From NCBI GenBank assembly GCA_017510245.1, contig JAFWNQ010000024.1:1-64000 (forward strand): 64,000 nt of DNA. Direction: 5' to 3'. This document shows, in pieces, positions 8,993 to 17,366 of this stretch. Position 1 is the first letter of the stretch, and each line of letters begins with the position of its first letter. The notes under the pieces were generated by a model. It made no database searches, was not told where the DNA came from, and worked only from the letters and a program-made list of their open reading frames with translations. The stretch is from Clostridia bacterium. Lineage in GTDB: Bacteria; Bacillota; Clostridia; TANB77; CAG-508. The position numbers were made by a program, and so were the translations under genes.

Positions 8993-9574
8993 ATGAATAA
9001 ATTAGAAAAAATAAAAAAAGAAAATATAAAAGATCATATTCCAATTATAATGGATGATACACTTGAAAAAATATATGAAATAATAGGTAACAAAAAATTA
9101 GATAGAATTTTAGAAATTGGAACTGCACATGGGTATTCAGCTTTATGTTTTTCAAAAATGCTAAGCGAACAAGGCAAAATAGATACAATTGAACGTAGCC
9201 ATGATAATGTTGAAAAGGCAATAAAAAATGTTAAGACTATGAAACTAGATAAAAAGATTAATATCATAGAAGGAGATGCAGTAGATGTTTTACCAACAAT
9301 AAATAATAAATATGATTTGATATTTATTGATGCAGCGAAAGGAAAATATCCATTTTTCTTAGAACAATCACTTAGACTAATAAAAAAAGGTGGAATAATA
9401 TTTGCTGACAATATTCTATACAAAGGCTATGTAATGAGTGATTACAATAAACATAAACAAAGAACAGCTGTAACACATTTAAGAGAGTATATTAAGTTAG
9501 TGACTGAAAATCAAGAACTAGAAACCGAAATTTTAGACATAGGAGATGGATTAGCAGTTAGTAAAATGAAATAA
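8993..9574 (+). CDS. SAM-dependent O-methyltransferase (YrrM/TrmR-like)
   Basis: A 193-residue class I methyltransferase of the COG4122 O-methyltransferase type. Motif I is I-L-E-I-G-T-A-H-G-Y-S-A (about 38-49). An acidic residue follows the second strand (D-T-I-E-R), motif IV is Y-D-L-I-F-I-D-A-A-K-G-K, and the 'F-A-D-N-I-L-Y-K-G-Y-V' segment is typical of the subgroup. In Bacillus the closest characterised member, TrmR (YrrM), methylates 5-hydroxyuridine in tRNA; that substrate is an inference here. It is transcribed from its own promoter and sits in front of rpsO and pnp. Confidence 0.85.
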   Translation: MNKLEKIKKENIKDHIPIIMDDTLEKIYEIIGNKKLDRILEIGTAHGYSALCFSKMLSEQGKIDTIERSHDNVEKAIKNVKTMKLDKKINIIEGDAVDVLPTINNKYDLIFIDAAKGKYPFFLEQSLRLIKKGGIIFADNILYKGYVMSDYNKHKQRTAVTHLREYIKLVTENQELETEILDIGDGLAVSKMK

Positions 9575-9588
9575 ATAGAGGAAAACAC

Positions 9589-9617
9589 TTGTAATTTTAG
9601 TAATTTTATGGTATTAT
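9589..9617 (+). promoter_or_regulatory. Promoter for rpsO
   Basis: TTGTAA (9589-9594), 17 bp, TATTAT (9612-9617). A leader of about 75 bases follows before the start codon; it could hold an S15 autoregulatory fold, but I cannot assign one. Confidence 0.75.
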
Positions 9618-9701
9618 AGTAATGTTCTTTTACTTAGTTTTAGGATATCACACCACTAATACTCGGTTTAAGAATTAAAAAAATATAGGAGGTGTACTAT
9701 T

Positions 9702-9968
9702 ATGATGACAAAGGAGAAGAAAGCAGAAATCATTGAAAAGTATAGACTTGATGAAAAAGATACTGGATCACCAGAAGTTCAAATAGCTTTACTTACAGAA
9801 AGAATCAATGAATTAACAGAACATCTTAAAACTCACAAAAAAGATAATCATTCAAGAAGAGGATTATTAAAAATGGTTGGAAAGAGAAGAAATCTTTTAA
9901 ACTATTTAACTAAGAAAGATGTTCAAAGATACAGAGATATAGTTGCAAAACTTGGATTAAGAAAATAA
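9702..9968 (+). CDS. rpsO: 30S ribosomal protein S15
   Basis: 88 residues, the standard size. It matches the S15 signature throughout: [16 protein letters not shown] near the start, then '[14 protein letters not shown]' and 'L-N-Y-L'. S15 is a primary 16S rRNA binder in the central domain of the small subunit. Two adjacent ATG codons are possible; the first (9702) is seven bases from a perfect AGGAGGTG and is chosen. A terminator follows, and pnp comes next, the usual neighbour in many bacteria. Confidence 0.98.
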   Translation: MMTKEKKAEIIEKYRLDEKDTGSPEVQIALLTERINELTEHLKTHKKDNHSRRGLLKMVGKRRNLLNYLTKKDVQRYRDIVAKLGLRK

Positions 9969-9971
9969 TAC

Positions 9972-10003
9972 AAAAAACATCAGCTTTTATGCTGGTGTTT
10001 TTC
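9972..10003 (+). terminator. Rho-independent terminator after rpsO
   Basis: AAAAAACATCAGC pairs with GCTGGTGTTTTT around TTTTAT; the T-run is part of the stem. Confidence 0.88.
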
Positions 10004-10015
10004 ATTATATAATTG

Positions 10016-10044
10016 TTGAAATAAATTTTTGTTTATGATAAAAT
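10016..10044 (+). promoter_or_regulatory. Promoter for pnp
   Basis: TTGAAA (10016-10021), 17 bp, TAAAAT (10039-10044). It gives a leader of about 105 bases. Confidence 0.75.
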
Positions 10045-10065
10045 ATAATAGTAAAATTTTGTGAG

Positions 10066-10142
10066 ATTGATTTGGAAAAAGTAGCTTGTATAAAATTTTA
10101 TTATAAGTAAGATTTTATAGAGGTTACCTTATCTAAATCAAT
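10066..10142 (+). promoter_or_regulatory. Two-stem structured leader of pnp mRNA
   Basis: ATTGATTTGG (10066-10075) pairs with CTAAATCAAT (10133-10142), and inside it TATAAAAT (10089-10096) pairs with ATTTTATA (10112-10119). The outer stem ends 8 bases before the GGAGGA ribosome site. PNPase mRNAs in other bacteria are autoregulated through a cleaved leader stem; a similar role here is inference. Confidence 0.5.
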
Positions 10143-10159
10143 TAAGTTAAGGAGGAATT

Positions 10160-12271
10160 ATGTTTAAAGTATTTGAAACTGAGTTAGCAGGAAAAAAGCT
10201 AACAATTGAAACAGGAAAGATGGCTAAACAGGCCAATGGAAGTGTTGTCGTTAGATATGGAGATACAACAGTTATGACAAACGTTGCTGCTTCTAAAGAA
10301 GCACAAGATGGAATTGATTTCTTCCCATTGTCTGTAAATTATGAAGAAAAATTATATGCTGTTGGAAGAATACCAGGTGGATTTACAAGAAGAGAAGGAA
10401 AGCCTGCAGATAAGGCAGTGCTAGTTTCTAGAGCAATTGATAGGCCAATTAGACCACTATTTCCACATGATTTTAGAAATGATGTTTGTGTAACATGTAC
10501 AGTTTTGTCAGTTGATCAAGACTATTCTCCAGAAGTATGTGCACAGATAGGAACATCTGCAGCTATTGCTATATCAGATATACCATGGAATGGACCTACA
10601 GCTGCTGTTCAAGTTGGATATATTAATGATGAAATAATTATTAATCCAAATGAAGAACAAAGCAATAATAGTAGATTACACTTAACAGTTGCAGGAACAG
10701 AAGAAAAGATAACTATGATTGAAGCAGGAGCAGACGAAATACCTAATAATACAATGTTAGAAGCTATAAAGAAAGCTCATGTTGAAATAAAGAAAATGTG
10801 TGCTTTTATAAAAGAAATTCAAAGTGAGATTGGAAAGGAGAAATTTGAGTATAAATCATTCTCAGTTGATCCTGAATTTTATAAAGCTGTATGTGAGAAA
10901 TATGAAACAGCAATGAATGATGCAGTTCAAAACACAGATAAAGAAATTAGAAATAATAATGTTGATAAAGTTGCAGAAGATATTAAAAACTTAGCAATAG
11001 AAATGTATGGAGAAGATGCAGAACAGGAAAGAGCATTTGATATTGCAACTGCAGTTCATGACCTTGAAAAATCTTGTGTTAGAAGAATGATATTAGAAGA
11101 ACATAAAAGACCTGATGGAAGAGCTATAGATGAAGTTAGACCACTATATGGTGAAGTAGGATTAATTCCAAGAGTTCATGGAAGTGGATTATTCTCTAGA
11201 GGACAAACTCAAGTATTAACAATTTGTACATTAGGAACTAAAAAGGATGAACAAGAACTTGATGGATTAGACAATGAAAAAACAAAAAGATATATGCATC
11301 AATACAATTTCCCAGCTTATAGCGTAGGAGAAGCTAGACCATCAAGAGGACCAGGAAGAAGAGAAATAGGACATGGAGCTTTGGCAGAAAGAGCATTAAT
11401 ACCAGTTATTCCTTCTGAGGAAGAATTTCCTTATACTATGAGACTCGTATCAGAAGTATTAGAATCTAATGGTTCTACATCACAAGCAAGTATTTGCGGA
11501 AGCACATTAGCACTTATGGATGCAGGTGTTCCAATAAAGAAACCAGTTGCTGGTATGACTGCAGGATTAGTTACAGATGAAAATGATCCAGATAAATATA
11601 TAGTATTAACAGATATACAAGACATTGAAGATTTCTTTGGTGATATGGACTTTAAAGTTGGTGGAACAAAAGATGGAATTACAGCTATTCAAGTAGATAT
11701 AAAAATTGATGGATTAACATATGACTTCATAGAACAAGCATTTGAAAGAACAGAAGCTGGACGTAATCAAATAATAGATGAAGTATTTATTCCAACAATT
11801 CCAGAGCCTAGAAAAGAATTATCTCCATATGCTCCAAAGATAGTTACAATGCAGATACCAGTTGACAAAATTAAAGACGTTATTGGTTCTGGTGGAAAGA
11901 CAATAAACAAAATAATCGAAAAAACTGGAGCAAAAATTGAAATTGAAGATGATGGTAGAGTATTTATTTATTCAGAGAACTCAGAAAGTGCAAATGAGAC
12001 AAAGAAGATGATAGAAGACATAACTAGAGAATTTGAAGTTGGTCAAATATATGATGGTGTTGTTTCTAGAATTGCAGCATTTGGAGCATTTGTTAATCTT
12101 GGAGGAGAAAATGAAGGTTTACTACACATATCAAAAATATCTAAAAAGAGAGTTGAAAAAGTAGAAGATGTACTTTCTGTTGGGGATGAAGTAAGAGTTA
12201 AAGTAACGAATGTAGATGAACAAGGAAGAATAGACTTGAATATGAAAGACTTAGAAAAAACTGAAGAGTAG
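10160..12271 (+). CDS. pnp: Polynucleotide phosphorylase
   Basis: 703 residues, a full-length 3'-5' phosphorolytic exoribonuclease of mRNA decay. Order: first RNase PH domain (about 10-140), helical linker, second RNase PH domain (about 310-540, with 'R-P-S-R-G-P-G-R-R-E-I-G-H-G' and 'G-S-T-S-Q-A-S-I-C-G-S'), KH domain (about 555-615, 'I-G-S-G-G-K-T-I-N-K-I') and S1 domain (about 620-690, 'F-G-A-F-V-N-L-G-G-E-N-E-G-L-L-H-I-S'). A GGAGGA site lies immediately upstream. It follows rpsO and has its own promoter and structured leader. Confidence 0.97.
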   Translation: MFKVFETELAGKKLTIETGKMAKQANGSVVVRYGDTTVMTNVAASKEAQDGIDFFPLSVNYEEKLYAVGRIPGGFTRREGKPADKAVLVSRAIDRPIRPLFPHDFRNDVCVTCTVLSVDQDYSPEVCAQIGTSAAIAISDIPWNGPTAAVQVGYINDEIIINPNEEQSNNSRLHLTVAGTEEKITMIEAGADEIPNNTMLEAIKKAHVEIKKMCAFIKEIQSEIGKEKFEYKSFSVDPEFYKAVCEKYETAMNDAVQNTDKEIRNNNVDKVAEDIKNLAIEMYGEDAEQERAFDIATAVHDLEKSCVRRMILEEHKRPDGRAIDEVRPLYGEVGLIPRVHGSGLFSRGQTQVLTICTLGTKKDEQELDGLDNEKTKRYMHQYNFPAYSVGEARPSRGPGRREIGHGALAERALIPVIPSEEEFPYTMRLVSEVLESNGSTSQASICGSTLALMDAGVPIKKPVAGMTAGLVTDENDPDKYIVLTDIQDIEDFFGDMDFKVGGTKDGITAIQVDIKIDGLTYDFIEQAFERTEAGRNQIIDEVFIPTIPEPRKELSPYAPKIVTMQIPVDKIKDVIGSGGKTINKIIEKTGAKIEIEDDGRVFIYSENSESANETKKMIEDITREFEVGQIYDGVVSRIAAFGAFVNLGGENEGLLHISKISKKRVEKVEDVLSVGDEVRVKVTNVDEQGRIDLNMKDLEKTEE

Positions 12272-12297
12272 TATACTATACTAAAAAGGAGTAATTT

Positions 12298-13533
12298 ATG
12301 CAGTTTATATATTTTTTACAACAAGCTATAATATGGTTAATAACTATATTTTACCTTTATCAGCTTGTTATAAGTATATTTTCATTTGTTAAACTTAAAG
12401 ACAAACCATTTGTTGTAAACAAAAAACACAAATTTATATTGATATTACCAGCTCATAATGAGGAAGCTGTAATTGCGAATTTGGTTAATAGTTTAAAAGA
12501 ACAAGATTATCCTAAGAAGCTTTATGACATTCAGGTAATTGCAGATAATTGTACTGATAATACAGAGAAAATTGCAAGAGATTTAGGTGTTAAAGTTTTT
12601 GTTAGAAATGAAGAAGATCCAGCAAAAAGAACAAAGGGATGTGCAATGCAAGTGCTTTTAAATACACTACTTAGTGATCCTAAAATGGATTATGATGCAT
12701 TCTGCGTATTTGATGCTGATAATATAGTTGACAAGAATTTTCTAAAAGTAATGAATAAACATTTATGTCAAGGAGAAGAAGTAGTTCAAGGATATAGAGA
12801 CATAAAAAATCCTGATGATAACTGGATTGCTTCTGGATATGCTATTTTCTACTGGATGATGAACAGAATATATCACTTAGCTAGATATAATGCAGGATTA
12901 TCTCCATTGATTAATGGCACGGGATTTATGGTAAAAATGTCTGCAATTAAAGATACAGGCTGGAATACAAATACACTAACTGAGGATATTGAGTTTTCTT
13001 TAAAGACAATAATTCAAGGTAAAAAACTAGGTTGGGCTGTAGATGCAGTATGCTATGACGAACAACCCGTTCAGTTTAAAGCATCTTGGTCTCAAAGATC
13101 TAGATGGACAATAGGTCATATTCAATGCTTAAGAGAGTATACTGGCGAATTAACTAAAGCAGCTAATGACAATAGAACTCTAATGAACTTTGACGGATTA
13201 TTATATATTTTAGGAAGTATACCAATGTTCATTTGCTCAATTGTGCTACTATTAATAAATGCTGTTGTCTACTTAACCAAAGGAATGACTACTACAGCAT
13301 TTGTTATAAATTTGCTTAGATTTGTTGTACCAACATTTATATTACCAATACTAGTTGCTTTGTTTATTATGGTTATTGATAAAAAACCTATTAAAAAAAT
13401 GTGGTTTGGATTATTAATGTACCCTGTATTTATGGCTTCTTGGCTATTAATCAATTTTAAATGCTTGTTTAAACAAGACACTAGATGGGAAAAGATTGAA
13501 CACAACAGAAATGTTGAAATAGATGATATATAA
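12298..13533 (+). CDS. Membrane glycosyltransferase family 2 (processive type)
   Basis: 411 residues with one N-terminal membrane helix (about 8-28) and three or four C-terminal ones (about 300-400) around a cytoplasmic GT-A domain. Catalytic features: P-A-H-N-E-E at the nucleotide site, F-D-A-D-N (DxD), T-E-D-I-E-F-S and Q-R-S-R-W (the QxxRW motif of processive enzymes such as IcaA, NdvC and hyaluronan synthases). It probably polymerises or transfers a sugar from UDP-sugar at the inner face of the membrane. Polymer and sugar are not determinable. AAGGAG is well placed. The next gene starts 11 bases later, so the two are probably co-transcribed. Confidence 0.85.
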   Translation: MQFIYFLQQAIIWLITIFYLYQLVISIFSFVKLKDKPFVVNKKHKFILILPAHNEEAVIANLVNSLKEQDYPKKLYDIQVIADNCTDNTEKIARDLGVKVFVRNEEDPAKRTKGCAMQVLLNTLLSDPKMDYDAFCVFDADNIVDKNFLKVMNKHLCQGEEVVQGYRDIKNPDDNWIASGYAIFYWMMNRIYHLARYNAGLSPLINGTGFMVKMSAIKDTGWNTNTLTEDIEFSLKTIIQGKKLGWAVDAVCYDEQPVQFKASWSQRSRWTIGHIQCLREYTGELTKAANDNRTLMNFDGLLYILGSIPMFICSIVLLLINAVVYLTKGMTTTAFVINLLRFVVPTFILPILVALFIMVIDKKPIKKMWFGLLMYPVFMASWLLINFKCLFKQDTRWEKIEHNRNVEIDDI

Positions 13534-13544
13534 AGAGGTAAAAT

Positions 13545-14393
13545 ATGTTTAGAGAGACAAAGGTTTATGCATTTGTTGGACCTTCAGGAACTGGAAAAAG
13601 CTATAGAGCTCAAATGGTAGCTAATAAATATAATATTAAATACATTATAGATGATGGTATTTTAATTAAAGATAGTGACATTGTTGCGGGAAGTTCGGCT
13701 AAAAAAGCATCTACAAAAATTGAGACAGTAAAAAAAGCTTTGTTTATTCATGAAGGTCAACGCAATGAAATGCGAAGAGCTATAAGAAGAATGCATCCAG
13801 AATCAATACTAATCTTAGGTACTTCAGATGATATGGTAAGAAAGATAGCACAAAATCTTAAACTACCAAAAATAACTAAAATTATTTATATTAAAGATGT
13901 TGCTACTGATGAGGAGATTGAAGATGCTAGAAGAAGTAGAATACAGGAAGGAAAACATGTTATTCCAGTTCCTACTTTTGAAATAAAAAAAGATTTTTCT
14001 GGTTATTTATTAGATCCTCTTCAAATATTTAAAACTGGAATTGATAAAACTCCTTATATATCAGAGAAATCAATTATTAGACCTACATTTAGTTATATAG
14101 GAAATTTCACAATTTCAGATGCAGTATTTAGAGAAATAATTGAATATTTGTCTACAAAAACAAATTCAGTAACTGAAGTATTAAGAGTTATGGTAAAAAA
14201 GACAGAAGCAGGACCATCAATTTATATTGAAGTCGAGATAAAGTTTGGGGTTGAAATTAATTCGGAATTGAGAAAGTTTAAGGAAAAATGTATTAAAGAA
14301 ATTGAAAGACAGACATCAATGAATGTTGTAAATATGAAAATAATAGCAAAAAAGATTAAATTACCTAACTCAATTAATTTAGATCTATATTAA
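13545..14393 (+). CDS. P-loop protein with C-terminal Asp23/Gls24-like domain
   Basis: 282 residues. The N-terminal half is a small NTPase-like fold with a Walker A motif, V-G-P-S-G-T-G-K-S-Y (residues 10-19). The C-terminal half (about 180-275) opens with 'I-R-P-T-F-S-Y-I-G-N-F-T-I-S-D' and shows the strand-helix pattern of the Asp23/Gls24 (DUF322) family seen in alkaline-shock proteins and in AmaP operons. No Walker B motif is obvious. It lies between a glycosyltransferase and the cmk-plsC gene. Envelope homeostasis is a reasonable guess from the Asp23 part; nothing shows the substrate of the P-loop part. Confidence 0.65.
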   Translation: MFRETKVYAFVGPSGTGKSYRAQMVANKYNIKYIIDDGILIKDSDIVAGSSAKKASTKIETVKKALFIHEGQRNEMRRAIRRMHPESILILGTSDDMVRKIAQNLKLPKITKIIYIKDVATDEEIEDARRSRIQEGKHVIPVPTFEIKKDFSGYLLDPLQIFKTGIDKTPYISEKSIIRPTFSYIGNFTISDAVFREIIEYLSTKTNSVTEVLRVMVKKTEAGPSIYIEVEIKFGVEINSELRKFKEKCIKEIERQTSMNVVNMKIIAKKIKLPNSINLDLY

Positions 14394-14414
14394 ATTTAGC
14401 AAATGGAAAATAGA

Positions 14415-14484
14415 AAATGGGGACGGTTCCAATTTCTGTTTCCAGAAGGGGAATAGGAGCGGATAATTGGAACCGTTCTCATTT
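14415..14484. repeat. GGGACG-type palindromic element 1
   Basis: AAATGGGGACGGTTCCAATT (14415-14434) faces AATTGGAACCGTTCTCATTT (14465-14484), 18 of 20 matching (the two others are G-T), with a 30-base centre. It belongs to the family also seen at 23210, 30709, 30791 and 46585. It sits just upstream of the cmk-plsC ribosome site, so it is in the mRNA leader if that gene is expressed from upstream. Confidence 0.8.
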
Positions 14485-14510
14485 CTCGTAATAAGAGGAG
14501 GAGCAATAAA

Positions 14511-15806
14511 ATGTCATTTATCGTAGCAATAGATGGACCAGCAGGTTCTGGAAAAGGTACAATAGCATCAAGAGTTGCAAAAAAATTTGACTTGTTTTAT
14601 TTAGATACAGGTGCAATGTATAGATGTGTTACATTAAAGTTAATTAAAGATAATATTGATTTTACTGATACTAAAAAAATAAAAAAAGCATTAGAAGATA
14701 TAAAAATAGACTTTAAAAAAGTGGATGGAGAAGAAAAAGTCTTTCTAGATGATGAAGATGTAACAAAAACAATAAGAGAAGAGAAAGTAGCTAAAAATGT
14801 TTCTCAAGTTTCTCATATTCCAGAAGTAAGAATAGCAATGGTTGATTTGCAAAGAAAAATATGTAGTAAAAGAGATTCTGTGCTAGAAGGTAGAGATATT
14901 GGAACTAACGTATTTCCTGATGCAAGTATAAAGATTTATCTAGACGCCTCTGTTGACGAAAGAGTTAGAAGAAGAGTTAAGCAGAATAAGAAAAATGGTA
15001 TTGAGATGTCTGAAGAAGACATTAGAGAAAATATTATTTTTAGAGATAAAAATGATAAAGAAAGCGAAATTGCACCACTTAAACAAGCTGATGATGCTAT
15101 CTATGTTGATACAACTAAATATCCAACTAGAATAAATGTTAATAGAGTTGCAAAACTAGTAAAAAAAGCGAGAAAAAAATATAATAGAATGCAAAATGCA
15201 TATATAATGACTGAGGAAACTACGATAAAAAAAGTTAAAAGAAAGATAGTAAAATGTTTTTTAGCAGGATTATATCATATAGCATTTAGAGTAAAAAGAA
15301 AAGGTGTAGAAAACATTAAATCGGACGAAGGAATTATTATTTGTGCAAATCATTTAAATTATCTAGATGCCGCTGGAATTGTATTATTAAACAAAAGACC
15401 TATAACTTTTGTAGCAAAAAATGATTTATATAGAATTAGAAGTCTTTCATGGCTAGCACATTTATTCAATATAATTCCTGTAAAAAGAAATTCAAGTGAT
15501 GTAGCATCACTAAAGTTATGCTTAAAGGCATTAAAAAACAAAGAAGCACTGGGAATATTTCCTGAAGGAACTAGAAATGGGATGAAGAAGAATGCAGAAG
15601 TAAAAAATGGAGCTGCATTTTTAGCATATAAATCAAAATCAAAAATTGTACCTGTTGGAGTTAAAGGAACTTTTAAACCATTTTCTAAGGTTATATTTAA
15701 TTATGGAGAACCAATCGATGTGAATAAATTTAAAAGCGACAATCCAGACTGGATGAACGATGCAACTAATTACATAATGGACAGAATTCGAGAACTATCA
15801 AAATAA
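14511..15806 (+). CDS. cmk: Fused cytidylate kinase and 1-acylglycerol-3-phosphate acyltransferase
   Basis: 431 residues in one uninterrupted frame. Residues 1-220 are CMP/dCMP kinase: P-loop D-G-P-A-G-S-G-K-G-T, 'Y-L-D-T-G-A-M-Y-R', and 'L-E-G-R-D-I-G-T-N-V-F-P' with the family's long insert. Residues about 230-431 are a PlsC-type acyltransferase with N-H-L-N-Y-L-D (H-x4-D) and F-P-E-G-T-R-N. The kinase phosphorylates CMP for nucleotide supply; the PlsC part makes phosphatidic acid, whose next step uses CTP. cmk and plsC are often adjacent in Clostridia, so the fusion joins two neighbours. AAGAGGAGG is well placed upstream. The PlsC domain has a basic amphipathic start (K-K-V-K-R-K-I-V-K) that could bind the membrane. 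Confidence 0.93.
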   Translation: MSFIVAIDGPAGSGKGTIASRVAKKFDLFYLDTGAMYRCVTLKLIKDNIDFTDTKKIKKALEDIKIDFKKVDGEEKVFLDDEDVTKTIREEKVAKNVSQVSHIPEVRIAMVDLQRKICSKRDSVLEGRDIGTNVFPDASIKIYLDASVDERVRRRVKQNKKNGIEMSEEDIRENIIFRDKNDKESEIAPLKQADDAIYVDTTKYPTRINVNRVAKLVKKARKKYNRMQNAYIMTEETTIKKVKRKIVKCFLAGLYHIAFRVKRKGVENIKSDEGIIICANHLNYLDAAGIVLLNKRPITFVAKNDLYRIRSLSWLAHLFNIIPVKRNSSDVASLKLCLKALKNKEALGIFPEGTRNGMKKNAEVKNGAAFLAYKSKSKIVPVGVKGTFKPFSKVIFNYGEPIDVNKFKSDNPDWMNDATNYIMDRIRELSK

Positions 15807-15810
15807 GAAT

Positions 15811-15858
15811 AAAAAGACTATAAACATAATAATGAATAATGTTATATAGTCTTTTTTT
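15811..15858 (+). terminator. Rho-independent terminator after cmk-plsC
   Basis: AAAAAGACTATA pairs with TATAGTCTTTTT around an inner stem (AACAT/ATGTT), followed by more T. Confidence 0.88.
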
Positions 15859-15871
15859 AGTGGAATTATAA

Positions 15872-15915
15872 TAATAAAAATGTAATAAAAATGTAATATA
15901 AATATAATAAAACTA
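15872..15915 (+). promoter_or_regulatory. Phased 11-bp direct repeats (copy B)
   Basis: Four units in exact 11-bp register: TAATAAAAATG (15872), TAATAAAAATG (15883), TAATATAAATA (15894) and TAATAAAACTA (15905). They end 51 bases upstream of the -35 of a good promoter. As in copies A and C, the last unit ends in TAAAACT. Interpreted as an operator for a regulator that binds one unit per helical turn. Confidence 0.65.
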
Positions 15916-15966
15916 TAACTATTATAGCTGTAAAAGTATTTGAATGTATGTAAGTGCTTTGGTGTG

Positions 15967-15994
15967 TTGACATATATTATTCTTTTTATATAAA
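15967..15994 (+). promoter_or_regulatory. Promoter for the second surface-protein cluster
   Basis: TTGACA (15967-15972), 16 bp, TATAAA (15989-15994). It is 61 bases upstream of the pilin-like start at 16056. Confidence 0.75.
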
Positions 15995-16055
15995 ATATTT
16001 ATGGAAAAATGTATTTAGAATATAAGAAAACAATTTTCAAAATGGAGGAAAACAT

Positions 16056-17366
16056 ATGAAAAATAATAAAGAGACAGGAATCACTTTAATAGCTTTGGTA
16101 GTAACAATAATAGTATTACTAGTGTTTGCTGGTGTGACAATTAATCTCGCATTAGGAAATCAAGGAATAATATCTAGAACTCAAGAAGCAGCTTCTAAAA
16201 GTAAAGAAGAAACAATAAAAGAAGAGGTATCTCTTGCATGGAACGGAGTACAAATAGATGGTATATCAAAAGGATGGGATATTAATCAAAAAGCTTCCAA
16301 ACTAGGAGAAGAGATATCTGCAGAAAGCGTATATGCTGAAGGAAATAATGTACGAGTAGTAAATTATAAAGGTTATGATGTAATTATAAATACAACGAAT
16401 GATGCAATAACATTAAGCGAAAGTGTAGTAATAAATTTTGAAACTATTATGGCAGAAGCAAAAGCAAATAGACAAGGATATGAAGCAATAGGAATTGGAA
16501 CAGATGGTGAATTGGTTGATATGAATTTGTGGTTTTATAATGCTGGGAGCTCTGCAAATACTTTAAATTTAGGAACTATAGGAAGAATTGGGAGTGATTC
16601 ATGGGGGGATGTTACTGGATATAGAGGTGACTTTGTAGATGGAAAAATAATTGGCTCGATTCCACAATATATTATGCCTGAAGGGGAAGAAATCTATTAT
16701 CCTGTTACTGAGTTAAGATCTACATTCAGTGGTTGTATACAATTAAAATTTGCACCTGAAATTCCAAGTACAATAACTAATATGGATAGAACATTTAATT
16801 ACTGCACAAATCTCATATCTCCTCCTAGTATACCAAATAGTGTAACAAATATGAGCAGTACATTTAATTACTGCACAAATCTCATATCTCCTCCTAGTAT
16901 ACCAAATAGTGTAACAAATATGAGCAGTACGTTTAATGGATGCAGTAGCTTAACAACAGCACCAATAATACCAAATAGTGTAACAAACATGGACTACACA
17001 TTTTATGAATGCAGTAGTTTAACAATAGCACCAGAAATACCAAATAGTGTAACAAATATGAATTGGACTTATAGAGATTGTATTAACTTGAGGAGCAGTG
17101 GAGAAATAAAAGCGAACGAAGCGGTACTTTATTATACTTTTAGCGGTTGCAATAATTTGAATTCAACACCAGTAATATCTGGCTCAGTAAAAAGTCTTTA
17201 TGGTGTATTTTCACAATGTGAAAATCTTACTAATGTAAGTAACTTTCCCGCTGGTGTAGAAGACTTGCAAATGACTTTTTATGAATGCTCAAATTTAGTA
17301 TCTATTCCCGACACAATACCAAACTCTGTAACAAAAATGTTTCGGAACGTTTTCTGGATGCAATAA
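16056..17366 (+). CDS. Pilin-like BspA-type repeat surface protein, frameshifted (5' part)
   Basis: The leader G-I-T-L-I-A-L-V-V-T-I-I-V-L-L is pilin-like without Glu5. A stalk region (about 30-150) is almost identical to that of the paralogue at 19027. From about residue 220 come 23-residue repeats of the form I-P-N-S-V-T-N-M-x-x-T-F-x-x-C-x-x-L-x-x-A-P-x (DUF285/BspA-like). The frame stops at 17366 after 436 residues, in the middle of a repeat. Dropping C17343 restores M-F-G-T-F-S-G-C-N-N-L-E-K-A-P and joins this frame to the one ending at 17610, giving a 517-residue protein with the same C-terminus as the paralogue. So this is a disrupted gene, a real variant or a base error. GGAGG precedes the start. 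Confidence 0.75.
   Translation: MKNNKETGITLIALVVTIIVLLVFAGVTINLALGNQGIISRTQEAASKSKEETIKEEVSLAWNGVQIDGISKGWDINQKASKLGEEISAESVYAEGNNVRVVNYKGYDVIINTTNDAITLSESVVINFETIMAEAKANRQGYEAIGIGTDGELVDMNLWFYNAGSSANTLNLGTIGRIGSDSWGDVTGYRGDFVDGKIIGSIPQYIMPEGEEIYYPVTELRSTFSGCIQLKFAPEIPSTITNMDRTFNYCTNLISPPSIPNSVTNMSSTFNYCTNLISPPSIPNSVTNMSSTFNGCSSLTTAPIIPNSVTNMDYTFYECSSLTIAPEIPNSVTNMNWTYRDCINLRSSGEIKANEAVLYYTFSGCNNLNSTPVISGSVKSLYGVFSQCENLTNVSNFPAGVEDLQMTFYECSNLVSIPDTIPNSVTKMFRNVFWMQ
16791..16928 (+). repeat. Perfect 69-bp tandem duplication inside the repeat domain
   Basis: Bases 16791-16859 and 16860-16928 are identical, each coding for one 23-residue repeat unit. Exact identity indicates a recent slippage or recombination event that changes the repeat number. 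Confidence 0.95.

Noticed and set aside
9618-9690. S15 autoregulatory leader
   Set aside because: The leader length fits, but I could not draw a convincing fold resembling known S15-binding sites.
14953-15135. 60-codon ORF inside cmk-plsC
   Set aside because: It is a shadow frame within a well-recognised kinase domain and has no ribosome site.
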